Source: Saprospiraceae bacterium
GTDB lineage: Bacteria > Bacteroidota > Bacteroidia > Chitinophagales > Saprospiraceae
Direction of reading: 5' to 3'
Assembly (NCBI GenBank): GCA_016718505.1
Contig: JADKDE010000001.1
Location: 827,501-891,500 of the forward strand
Length of the DNA: 64,000 nt
The position numbers and the translations under genes were made by a program. The notes below the pieces were generated by a model. That model ran no database searches and was not told the DNA's origin. It saw only the letters and a program-made list of their open reading frames with translations. Positions 45,061-52,562 of this stretch are shown here, piece after piece (positions within the stretch are counted from its first letter, which is position 1; every line of letters starts with the position of its first letter).

Positions 45061-45878
45061 AATATTGGGGGCTCTTCTAAAATATTGCAACGCATAAAAG
45101 CGTCAACCATTATAATTAGTAATCCAATTTTGATAGCTTCAATTGGCAAGTCTGAAATAGGATTACTTGAGTTTTCAATAATTTTCCAAAGTTCATTTTC
45201 AACATTTTCTATAATATTATCAGCATTTGCTTTTATCTCTTCTAAATCTGTGTACTTACCTTTTTCTTTAAGGTAAATAGATTTAATATTTTGAAGTACA
45301 AATTCTTTTTTTGTGGAGCCTTGTTTTTCAATTTCTTCGTAAAGCTTATTTAATTTACCCTGATAAACTCGATATTGTACAATTGAAGGTTTGAAAAGAA
45401 TAACATTATTGTATAATATTTTACCTTCTGTATCAGGTGCATTTGTTGGTTCTTCTATAATTGTATCATCAAAAATTCGCTTTCCTACAAAACCAACAAT
45501 AATATTTAAAGCTGATGGATATTTTACAAGAATATTGCTTTCAGATATTAATTTAAGAATATTAGCTTCGTGATTTTTCTTCATTTCTTGAAGAATTGGC
45601 TCTGTATATTTTACCACATCATTTGTTTCCAAATGATGATTAGCACACAAAAGCATTAAATTTTCATAACTTCTACGATAATCGTCATTCGAATTGGAAT
45701 TATACCTTTGACCACCAGGCTCGGCTGCTTCAATATGGCAAATGTTGGAGAAGTTAATTTCACTTCCATTACTAAATAGACTAATATGACAATCTGGAAA
45801 AGCACACTGATTGCCTGATAAAGCATACAAACGCTTTATTGTTTTTTCTGTTATTTCTCTTGCTTTACTTTTTGCCAT
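45057..45878 (-). CDS. HNH nuclease with ABC-3C C-terminal domain
   Basis: A 273-residue protein. N-terminal HNH nuclease: CAFPDC (Cys 25, Cys 30), SNICHIEAAEPGG (His 48), YENLMLLCANHH (Asn 73, Cys 78, His 81/82), giving a zinc-bound beta-beta-alpha metal site. A central helical region (about 90-190) precedes a C-terminal helical domain (PIEAIKIGLLIIMVDAFMRC) of the kind that carries the effector in ABC-3C systems. The gene leads the three-gene run; a TAAATTTG box lies 20-27 nt upstream. The HNH probably cuts invading DNA when the ATPase is triggered; inference. Confidence 0.78.
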   Translation of the reverse strand: MAKSKAREITEKTIKRLYALSGNQCAFPDCHISLFSNGSEINFSNICHIEAAEPGGQRYNSNSNDDYRRSYENLMLLCANHHLETNDVVKYTEPILQEMKKNHEANILKLISESNILVKYPSALNIIVGFVGKRIFDDTIIEEPTNAPDTEGKILYNNVILFKPSIVQYRVYQGKLNKLYEEIEKQGSTKKEFVLQNIKSIYLKEKGKYTDLEEIKANADNIIENVENELWKIIENSSNPISDLPIEAIKIGLLIIMVDAFMRCNILEEPPIL

Positions 45879-45897
45879 TTTTATTTTTACAATGTAG

Positions 45898-45905
45898 CAA
45901 ATTTA
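45898..45905 (-). promoter_or_regulatory. -7 box TAAATTTG for the ABC-3C operon
   Basis: TAnnTTTG match on the minus strand ending 20 nt before the HNH-gene ATG. CAAA at 45931-45934 could be the -33 TTTG, with a longer spacer than usual. Confidence 0.45.
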
Positions 45906-45959
45906 CACTTTTTTAGACTAGATGATAGTCCAAAATTTGGTTTTATTTTTTGTACAGAA

Positions 45960-45976
45960 GGTCATTTAAAATGACC
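45960..45976. terminator. Weak terminator-like hairpin
   Basis: Stem GGTCATT/AATGACC with a 3-nt loop, between the stop of the GlmU-family gene and the ABC-3C promoter. No strong T run, so function is doubtful. Confidence 0.3.
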
Positions 45977-45989
45977 ACCAACTCACCCA

Positions 45990-47153
45990 TCACCTAGATT
46001 CGGCATAGATTTTTTCAAAAATAGATTTATCTACTTCGGATAATTTTTGCCCCCTGCGCTCTAATACCCGATCCATCGACTCAAGAGCTTTATCCAACTT
46101 ATAATCAGTAAAGCCTCCAGGTCCACCCCAACTAAAATGAGGTATATAATTGCGTGGAAATCCATCTCCAAAAATATTGCAGGATACACCTACGACTGTG
46201 CCTGTATTGAACATCGTATTGATGGCACACTTGCTATGATCCGCCATAAAAAGCCCACAAAATTGCTCTCCTGTATTGACAAATTTTTGACTCGGATAAT
46301 TCCAAAGTTTGACCATGTCATAATTATTCTTAAGGTTGCTATTATTGGTGTCGGCACCTAAGTTGCACCACTCTCCTATAACACTATTGCCAAGGAATCC
46401 GTCGTGTCCTTTGTTGCTATTGGCCATCATGACAGCATTGTTTAGTTCTCCACCAGCCCTGCATCCTGGGCCTATGGTCGTAGCTCCATAGATTTTGGTA
46501 GCCAATTTGGTGATAGAGTGTTCACAAAAGGCGATTGGCCCTCTAAAATTACCCCCTTCCATGATTTCGGCGTCTTTTCCGATATAAATAGGTCCATGTG
46601 TGGTGTTAAAATTGCAATATTCAACCTTTGCACCTTGTTCCAAAAAGAGCGGATGGCTGCCTATCTTGCCATTGGTTGGTGATAGGGGTGCGGACTCTCG
46701 ACCATGGGTGATGGCTTCGAAATCAGCTTGAATCGCCACAGCATTCAGCTTGAATATATTCCAAAGATTTTTTATTTCTAGGAGCGGTCCTTGAAAGTTG
46801 ATTTTTTCCTTCAATTCCCAAGTATGATGAAGTTCTGATTCTGTTATTACAGCGGCAATGATTGTATCTCCATACATGATACACTGACCTGGATCTTGAA
46901 GCGCATTGATAGCAGCGCAAAGCTCTGAACTTGGAAATACGCCTCCATTGATGGCTTTATAAATGCTTGATGGCGGCGTTGTAAATTTTTGGGCAAGATA
47001 TTCTTGGGTGAGGTGCCCTATTTGAGTATTTAATGCGAGCTCCCACTTTTCATGAATGGTAAGGATTCCACATCTCAAGTAAGAAACGGGTCTAGTAGCG
47101 GTGAGAGGCAACAAATCGTGCCACCTGCTATCGTCGAATAATATTGTTTTCAT
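45990..47153 (-). CDS. GlmU-family putative sugar nucleotidyltransferase
   Basis: A 387-residue protein, starting at the Met at 47153 (the frame opens two codons earlier). N-terminal nucleotidyltransferase-like region: ILFDDSRWHDLLPLTATRPVSYLRCGILTI. The C-terminal half is a left-handed beta-helix acyltransferase fold with hexapeptide-type turns (GPIYIGKDAEIM, TTIGPGCRAGGEL, SVIGEWCNLGADTNNS). This matches the Bacteroidota GlmU-like family rather than bifunctional GlmU itself. Its substrate is unknown; a role in making an activated sugar or acylated sugar for the cell surface is likely. Confidence 0.82.
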   Translation of the reverse strand: MKTILFDDSRWHDLLPLTATRPVSYLRCGILTIHEKWELALNTQIGHLTQEYLAQKFTTPPSSIYKAINGGVFPSSELCAAINALQDPGQCIMYGDTIIAAVITESELHHTWELKEKINFQGPLLEIKNLWNIFKLNAVAIQADFEAITHGRESAPLSPTNGKIGSHPLFLEQGAKVEYCNFNTTHGPIYIGKDAEIMEGGNFRGPIAFCEHSITKLATKIYGATTIGPGCRAGGELNNAVMMANSNKGHDGFLGNSVIGEWCNLGADTNNSNLKNNYDMVKLWNYPSQKFVNTGEQFCGLFMADHSKCAINTMFNTGTVVGVSCNIFGDGFPRNYIPHFSWGGPGGFTDYKLDKALESMDRVLERRGQKLSEVDKSIFEKIYAESR

Positions 47154-47164
47154 ACACAAGGATA

Positions 47165-47192
47165 AATAAAAAAGCCCCGATAAAATCGAGGC
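47165..47192 (-). terminator. Rho-independent terminator of rpmE2
   Basis: Stem 47174-47181 with 47185-47192; on the minus strand all pairs hold if one G-U is allowed, and a T run follows. It lies 25 nt past the stop. Confidence 0.8.
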
Positions 47193-47216
47193 TCAAATAT
47201 ACTCTTTAATCGAATA

Positions 47217-47474
47217 TTAATTCTTTGAGAACTTAGCAAATTTTTTGTTGAATTTGTCAATTCTACCTGCTGTATCAACAAATTTCATCTTACCAGTGAA
47301 GAAAGGGTGAGATTTAGCTGAGATTTCTAATTTTACCAAAGGATACTCTTTGCCATCTTCCCAAATAACAGTGTCCTTGGTATTGCAACAAGACTTTGTC
47401 AAAAAGGATTCATCGCAAGATAAATCTTTGAATACAACTAATCTATAACTTTGTGGGTGAATATCCTTTTTCAT
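47217..47474 (-). CDS. rpmE2: 50S ribosomal protein L31, type B
   Basis: An 85-residue ribosomal protein beginning MKKDIHPQSYRLVVFKDLSC, then AKSHPFFTGKMKFVDTAGRIDKFNKKF, the C-terminal signature of type B L31. The length and the lack of the CxxC pair of zinc-binding type A support type B. It is single-gene with its own promoter (TAACTTTG, 47551-47544) and terminator. A small leader hairpin (47508-47536) may control it. Confidence 0.95.
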   Translation of the reverse strand: MKKDIHPQSYRLVVFKDLSCDESFLTKSCCNTKDTVIWEDGKEYPLVKLEISAKSHPFFTGKMKFVDTAGRIDKFNKKFAKFSKN

Positions 47475-47507
47475 TTCTTTAATTTTTAATTCATATTACA
47501 TATTGTA

Positions 47508-47536
47508 AAAGCCTACGTCTTACCAATTTCGGCTTT
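47508..47536 (-). ncRNA. Possible L31 mRNA leader hairpin
   Basis: AAAGCC and GGCTTT pair across 17 nt at the very start of the predicted rpmE2 transcript. L31 genes in other phyla have autoregulatory leaders, so this could be one; the evidence is only one short stem. Confidence 0.3.
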
Positions 47537-47543
47537 CGAGGTG

Positions 47544-47551
47544 CAAAGTTA
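47544..47551 (-). promoter_or_regulatory. -7 box TAACTTTG for rpmE2
   Basis: Good match to TAnnTTTG, followed by C, 70 nt before the L31 start. Confidence 0.6.
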
Positions 47552-47650
47552 ATTATTATTTTTTAATTTGTAAAATAATTTTCATAAAAAAGAAATTTGA
47601 TTAAACCAAAGGCATTAATTTAAGTCATAGAAAGTAATTGAGAAGCTAAT

Positions 47651-48202
47651 ATGAGCCATTTAGAAGATCATGAGATTTTATCCATTATCAAAAATATTAC
47701 TGAGTCCGAACGCGGATTTAGGTTGTTGATTGGCAAGTATAAAGAAAGGCTTTATTACCACATACGAAGGATGGTTTTGTCTCATGATGATGCGGACGAT
47801 ATTCTACAAAATACCTTCATAAAAGTATTTCGTGGGATAAATGGCTTCGAAGGCAATAGTCAGTTGTTTACTTGGTTGTATAGGATTGCTACGAATGAAA
47901 CATTGACATTTATAGAACAGAAGAAAAGAAAAAAAACAGAAACCTTGGACAATCCCGATTTGGTTTTGGTGGGTTCCTTAAAAGCAGACCCTTTTTTCGA
48001 AGGGGGACAAGCGGAGATTAAGTTAGCCAAGGCACTTTTAGAACTGCCAGAGAAGCAAAAACTGGTTTTTCAGATGAGGTATTATGATGAACTGTCATAC
48101 AAGGAAATTTCTGAAATTTTGGGAACGAGCGAAGGTGCATTGAAAGCTTCATATCACCACGCTGTGGCTAAGGTTGAGCAATTTTTTAAAGTTAATGATT
48201 AA
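47651..48202 (+). CDS. ECF-type RNA polymerase sigma factor
   Basis: A 183-residue sigma-70 family protein. Region 2: FRLLIGKYKERLYYHIRRMV, DDADDILQNTFIKVFRGI and LFTWLYRIATNE. Region 4: LLELPEKQKLVFQMRYYDELSYKEISEILGTSEGALKASYHHA, which is the promoter-binding helix-turn-helix. Two small genes follow 9 and 33 nt after the preceding stops. The first, with one membrane helix, is probably its regulator. This sigma-membrane protein-Spy-like order is seen in other Bacteroidota. Confidence 0.92.
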   Translation: MSHLEDHEILSIIKNITESERGFRLLIGKYKERLYYHIRRMVLSHDDADDILQNTFIKVFRGINGFEGNSQLFTWLYRIATNETLTFIEQKKRKKTETLDNPDLVLVGSLKADPFFEGGQAEIKLAKALLELPEKQKLVFQMRYYDELSYKEISEILGTSEGALKASYHHAVAKVEQFFKVND

Positions 48203-48211
48203 TGTTAGAAC

Positions 48212-48628
48212 ATGGAAAATATCGACGAATTAGAATTCTTGAAGGGAATCAACAAGAAGCCATTCAAGACGCCCGAGGGTTATTTTGAGGGGTTGGAGGA
48301 TGATATATTAAATAAATTAGCCCCACCAAAAGCCAACCTTCGAGTGGTTAAAAATACCAGATTTAATCTAATGTCCATTGCCGCGTCTGTGACTTTGTTG
48401 GTCTGCAGTGGATACCTCTATATGAAAATGGAATCATCCAATCGGGAAAATGCAATGGTTAAGAATGAAACGGCGATAAAGAATTATTTGCTAGACCAGA
48501 TCGATGAAGTGGATTATGAGAATTTGTATTCATTGAATTTTGAGGAAGATGACGTCGAGTTGGACAAAGCCATTATAGAAGAGTTGGATTTGGATCAGAT
48601 GGAGCCAGAAAATCTTATAGATTTATAG
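48212..48628 (+). CDS. Single-pass membrane protein, probable sigma regulator
   Basis: A 138-residue protein. The N-terminal cytosolic part has LKGINKKPFKTPEGYFEGLEDDILNKL (residues 10-36), a motif common in proteins encoded after Bacteroidota ECF sigma genes. One transmembrane helix (about 51-70, FNLMSIAASVTLLVCSGYLY) is followed by an acidic tail. It is placed 9 nt after the sigma gene; an anti-sigma role is plausible but unproven. Confidence 0.65.
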   Translation: MENIDELEFLKGINKKPFKTPEGYFEGLEDDILNKLAPPKANLRVVKNTRFNLMSIAASVTLLVCSGYLYMKMESSNRENAMVKNETAIKNYLLDQIDEVDYENLYSLNFEEDDVELDKAIIEELDLDQMEPENLIDL

Positions 48629-48661
48629 TTAATAATAATTTTTATAAAAAAGAGTGTAAGT

Positions 48662-49111
48662 ATGAAAAATTTAATAATCTTGTTATTCTTATCAACAGCA
48701 ATTTGTGCGACTGGTCAGAATGATAAAATGAATGGTAAAAGAAGAGAGAAAATGGAAGCTCAAAGAGTTGCTTTCATCACCCAAAAACTTGATTTGACAC
48801 AAGAAGAATCACAAAAATTTTGGGGCATTTACAATGACCACATGAATAAGGAGCATGAGCTGAAAAGAACCATGCGAGATCTTCGAGAAGATATCCCTTC
48901 GATGTCCGAATCAGAAGCAGACCAGGCCATCAAATCTTGGTTAGAAAATGGTCAAAGAGAAATAGATTTAAGGAAAAACACTTACTTTCAGTTGCGCAAA
49001 GTGCTACCTGCCAACAAATTGGTGAAATTGCCTTTGGCTGAAATACAATTTAAAGAAAAACTATTGCAACAAGTAGGCAATAGGATGAAAGAGCGCAAAA
49101 ATATGAAATAA
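48662..49111 (+). CDS. Spy/CpxP-like periplasmic protein
   Basis: A 149-residue exported protein with a signal peptide ending CATGQ. The body is almost wholly helical and charged: AQRVAFITQKLDLTQEESQKFW, then ALxEIQF-like helices ending in QVGNRMKERKNMK. The LTQEExxKFW segment recalls Spy/CpxP or 'sensor of envelope stress' proteins. Third gene of the sigma cluster, followed by a terminator. Confidence 0.65.
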   Translation: MKNLIILLFLSTAICATGQNDKMNGKRREKMEAQRVAFITQKLDLTQEESQKFWGIYNDHMNKEHELKRTMRDLREDIPSMSESEADQAIKSWLENGQREIDLRKNTYFQLRKVLPANKLVKLPLAEIQFKEKLLQQVGNRMKERKNMK

Positions 49112-49143
49112 GCGTGTAGTTAGTGAATTTTCTATATTGGATT

Positions 49144-49171
49144 AAAGGGTTGCCGAAAGCGACCCTTTTTT
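49144..49171 (+). terminator. Rho-independent terminator of the sigma cluster
   Basis: Stem AAAGGGTTGC/GCGACCCTTT (49144-49153, 49159-49168; one G-U pair) with loop CGAAA and then a T run. Confidence 0.9.
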
Positions 49172-49195
49172 ATGTTCTAAAGCACCCAATTACCC

Positions 49196-50113
49196 TTATT
49201 GAGCTTGTTTTACAAATGCTGATAAGTCGAAAATCTCAATAGGACAAGCATCCCAATCGTGGATCCAACATACGACCAAATCGCAACCCTGCAAATCGTA
49301 TCCTCGGGTATAAAATTCACTGCTTTTGTACAAAAACTCAATGCGCACATGCTCCCACCAATTGTTTTCTCTGTCAAAACATCTCTTGGCTTCACCCTTG
49401 GGAAAAACATTTTGAATGCGTTCGATATTATACCCCAGTTCTGCACTAACCATGCTAAAGAGCGACAAAACGCCTTGTTCATTGGTTGGGCCATAAGTCA
49501 CACCTCTAAAATGGATGGGTTCACCAAATATTATTTTATTCTTTGCTCCAGCATGCATATAAGTGGGTGCAGGAGCACTTTTTACTTCAGTGTGGCTGGT
49601 TGAAGCTTTTCCATTTGGACTTTGGGTTTTGATTTGATTCATAGGATTTGTTTCAAGTGTACTAATTGTTTCTAATGATTTTGAAATTTGCACATTTGTA
49701 TTTTCTAATAATTGTTCGACAGATTTTTCCACAGAGTACAATTTTTGTGCTTCTAAAAAGGCTGTGTTGATCGTGCCCCATTTGCGCTTATATACCCTCG
49801 AAGGAAAACGACATCGGGTTTTTATCAAGTATTCGTTGGGTTCTTTATTTGTCTCTTGATAGAGTAAATATAGATCGTTTAAGAGTTCTGAATCTGATAC
49901 TTCTAGGGTACCATTTGCCCTGACTGATTTTAACTCGGGATCATCTACATCAGCAGCTTCCAATGCTTCGTTCCAAGATCCGAAGTGATAGCGAATCGTA
50001 CCTTTGGATATATTCGTTTTGGCGATGAAATCCAATTGTGTCAAAAACCCTGTAGTGGATTTGTTGAATTGTTTTTTTATTTCTTTTATGATGTGATCTC
50101 TTGTCATTGCCAT
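49196..50113 (-). CDS. Homing-endonuclease-associated repeat protein with nuclease-like C terminus
   Basis: A 305-residue protein. Two helical repeats of about 47 residues (7-52 and 76-122; for example TKTNISKGTIRYHFGSWNEAL-like and RFPSRVYKRKWGTINTAFLEA) match the HNH/homing-endonuclease-associated repeat, a DNA-binding helix-turn-helix. A low-complexity Ser/Thr linker (145-185) follows. The C-terminal domain has NEQGVLSLFSMVSAELGY, RIEFLYKSSEF (257-267), GCDLVVCWIHDW (276-287) and PIEIFDL. The spaced E/D residues suggest a PD-(D/E)XK-type nuclease. No methyltransferase lies next to it. Function may be defence or DNA repair; inference. Confidence 0.65.
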   Translation of the reverse strand: MAMTRDHIIKEIKKQFNKSTTGFLTQLDFIAKTNISKGTIRYHFGSWNEALEAADVDDPELKSVRANGTLEVSDSELLNDLYLLYQETNKEPNEYLIKTRCRFPSRVYKRKWGTINTAFLEAQKLYSVEKSVEQLLENTNVQISKSLETISTLETNPMNQIKTQSPNGKASTSHTEVKSAPAPTYMHAGAKNKIIFGEPIHFRGVTYGPTNEQGVLSLFSMVSAELGYNIERIQNVFPKGEAKRCFDRENNWWEHVRIEFLYKSSEFYTRGYDLQGCDLVVCWIHDWDACPIEIFDLSAFVKQAQ

Positions 50114-50135
50114 TGCGCTGATTTTTTACACGAGG

Positions 50136-50143
50136 CAAAAATA
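50136..50143 (-). promoter_or_regulatory. -7 box TATTTTTG for the repeat/nuclease gene
   Basis: TAnnTTTG match 23 nt before the ATG at 50113; no clear -33 element. Confidence 0.35.
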
Positions 50144-50259
50144 ATTAATTTCATAGAGAATGGTACACTAATTGTGAAAAATAATATTATTTATTTTCAA
50201 ATATGTAGTAATGGCGATAGAAAAAGTGCAAACTCTTTTAATTTTTTTTTAAATATTTT

Positions 50260-51525
50260 CTAAAGCGCATTGGCCAAGCGAATGAGAACATTGACAAATT
50301 TCCAAACATCCAAAAATGAATTGTAAAGTGGTACTGGCGCAACTCGAACGATATTGGGTTCTCTCCAATCAGCCATGATGCCATTTTCATACAACAAATG
50401 AATAAATGCTTTGTCTGCATTGGTTACTGCCAAGGAAAGCTGGCATCCTCTCATTTCGATATAAGGAGGGGTGAGTATTTTGATTCTATTATTTTCATCC
50501 ATTTTTACTAATAAATCTGCCAAATACCCTGTAAGTCGGATGCTTTTTTGACGTAAATGCTGCATTTCAGCTCGATCAAATATGTCTAAGGATGCTTTGA
50601 TAGCGGCCATGGATAGGATAGGAGGATTGCTTAGTTGCCAAGCATCAGCACCTTCCATTGGAATAAAATGCTTGTCCATCAAAAATCGACTTTGTTGGTC
50701 ATGTCCCCACCACCCTTCGAACCTAGGGATTTCCTTTTTATTAGAATATTTTTTATTTACAAATACTCCAGAAAGTGAACCTGGCCCACTGTTTAGATAT
50801 TTGTATGTGCACCAAGCTGCAAAATCAGCCCCTGAATCTCCCAAAGAGCAGGGAATATTGCCCGCCATATGAGCCAAATCAAATCCAGCAACAATGCCAA
50901 ATTTATGACAGGTGTCGGTGATCGATTTCAAGTCAAATACTTGTCCGCTTTTATAATTTACTCCACCCCACAATACGAGAGCTACCCTATCGCCATACCG
51001 TTCAATCTGTTGGTTTACTTCATTGGCTTCAAAAAACAAGCCATTGGCGGGGGCAAGTCTTACGATGGCGTCCTGAGGATCAAAGCCGTGAAATCTCGCC
51101 TGGGACTGCACTGCATAATCATCTGATGGAAACACACCGTCTTCAATGATAATCTTATACTTGGTTTTTGTAGGTTTATAAAAACTTACCATCAAGAGGT
51201 GAAGATTGACCGTGAGGCTATTCATCACCACAACTTCCATTGGATCTGCCCCTACGATTTTCGCCATTTTTTCACGCAAAAAAGTATGATACGGCATCCA
51301 AGGATTGGCAGCAAGAAAATGTCCTTCAACTCCATAATTCGCCCAATCATCCAGTTCCTGCTGAATATAAGTAGCTGTTGATTTTGGCTGGAGCCCTAGT
51401 GAGTTCCCAGCTAAATACACGAATTCATCCCCGTTATTTGTCCTAGGGATATGGAATAATTCTCTAAAACTATTTAATGCATCGCCATGATCCAATGTCT
51501 GTGCGTATTCCTTAGTTAAATCCAT
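50260..51525 (-). CDS. kynU: Kynureninase
   Basis: A 421-residue PLP enzyme that cleaves kynurenine or 3-hydroxykynurenine to anthranilate or 3-hydroxyanthranilate plus alanine. It has FVYLAGNSLGLQPKS, EGHFLAANPWMPYH, the Asp of the PLP pocket in VAGFDLAHMAGN (Asp 216), and the Schiff-base Lys 242 in WCTYKYLNSGPGSLSG. The C-terminal MRGCQLSL and WREPNIVRVAP are also typical. The full length is present. It lies one nt downstream of ACMSD on the same strand, placing it in tryptophan breakdown by the kynurenine route; no KMO or HAAO gene is in the window. Confidence 0.95.
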   Translation of the reverse strand: MDLTKEYAQTLDHGDALNSFRELFHIPRTNNGDEFVYLAGNSLGLQPKSTATYIQQELDDWANYGVEGHFLAANPWMPYHTFLREKMAKIVGADPMEVVVMNSLTVNLHLLMVSFYKPTKTKYKIIIEDGVFPSDDYAVQSQARFHGFDPQDAIVRLAPANGLFFEANEVNQQIERYGDRVALVLWGGVNYKSGQVFDLKSITDTCHKFGIVAGFDLAHMAGNIPCSLGDSGADFAAWCTYKYLNSGPGSLSGVFVNKKYSNKKEIPRFEGWWGHDQQSRFLMDKHFIPMEGADAWQLSNPPILSMAAIKASLDIFDRAEMQHLRQKSIRLTGYLADLLVKMDENNRIKILTPPYIEMRGCQLSLAVTNADKAFIHLLYENGIMADWREPNIVRVAPVPLYNSFLDVWKFVNVLIRLANAL

Positions 51526-51526
51526 T

Positions 51527-52528
51527 TTACAACATTTGTTTGTTCAGCCAGCGACATACATTTGAGTATAATAATTTTCCTTTGGTTTCGAGTGGCATAT
51601 CCATTTCAGATATGGCTTTACCAGGCGATAATTCCCCAAGTGGAAAAGGATAGTCGGAGCCCAACATGACGTGATCGGATCCCATGCGATTTATCAAAAA
51701 GTTCAATATTTCTGGATCGTGAACGAGACTATCCACATAGAATTTCCCCAAGTAGGTGCTTGGAGCGATGGGGTTGTCTATGGCACATAAATCAGGTCGA
51801 ACTTCGAATCCATGCTGAATCCTTCCAAGCGTAAAGGGAAATGATCCTCCTCCATGAGCGAAGGCTACACGTAGTTTTGGAAATTTTTCAAATATACCAC
51901 CAAATATCATTGAGCATATCGCTCGGCTCGTTTCCGCAGGCATTCCAACCAGCCAAGGCAGCCAGTATTTGGTCATTTGGTCCTTGCCCATGATATTCCA
52001 AGGGTGAACGAAAATGGCCGCGCCTAAGGCTTCAGCCCTGGCGAATATTTCTTGAAATACTGGATTGTCAAGATTAAAATCATTAACATTGGAACCTATC
52101 TCTACACCCAACAATCCCAGTTCGCCCATACAGCGTTCCAGCTCCATGATGGCCAATTTGGTGTCTTGCATCGGTATCGTTCCTAAGCCCCAAAATCTCG
52201 TCGGATATTCGCGACAAATAGTTGCTATATGATCGTTGAAAAACCTGCTCGTATCATAGGCATCCATAGGCTTGGCCCAATAGTTGAAAAGTACGGGTAT
52301 CGTGGACAGCACTTGTATATGAATCCCCGATTGATCACAGTCCTTAATCCGAGTTTTAGGATCCCAGCAATTGTCCTGAATCTCCCTAAAAAACTTATCG
52401 TCAATCATCATCTTGGCGCAACAGGGCTTGTGATGATCTAAACTGACGAAGCCTGAATAGCCAAACTTCTCTGCCCAATTGGGCATTTTTTCGGGTATGA
52501 TATGTGTGTGTATATCTATCTTTAACAT
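51527..52528 (-). CDS. 2-amino-3-carboxymuconate-6-semialdehyde decarboxylase (ACMSD)
   Basis: A 333-residue amidohydrolase-fold zinc enzyme. It decarboxylates 2-amino-3-carboxymuconate-6-semialdehyde, diverting the kynurenine route away from quinolinate towards acetyl-CoA. Metal and active-site residues are all present: HTH (His 7, His 9), FVHPW (His 175), FAHGGG (His 225) and GSDYPFPLGE (Asp 292). WLPWLVGMPAET and RPDLCA are ACMSD-specific. Strong agreement with the eukaryotic ACMSD pattern as remembered. One nt separates it from kynU, so they form an operon, perhaps started at the gene at 54155. Confidence 0.93.
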   Translation of the reverse strand: MLKIDIHTHIIPEKMPNWAEKFGYSGFVSLDHHKPCCAKMMIDDKFFREIQDNCWDPKTRIKDCDQSGIHIQVLSTIPVLFNYWAKPMDAYDTSRFFNDHIATICREYPTRFWGLGTIPMQDTKLAIMELERCMGELGLLGVEIGSNVNDFNLDNPVFQEIFARAEALGAAIFVHPWNIMGKDQMTKYWLPWLVGMPAETSRAICSMIFGGIFEKFPKLRVAFAHGGGSFPFTLGRIQHGFEVRPDLCAIDNPIAPSTYLGKFYVDSLVHDPEILNFLINRMGSDHVMLGSDYPFPLGELSPGKAISEMDMPLETKGKLLYSNVCRWLNKQML

Positions 52529-52562
52529 ACTGGATTTCGGCTTTTTGCCGATTATACCTTTT

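Noticed and set aside
52535..52551. Hairpin TCGGC/GCCGA between ACMSD and the haem/copper gene as a terminator
   Set aside because: Only 5 bp and no T run in the minus direction; the spacing suggests continuous transcription.
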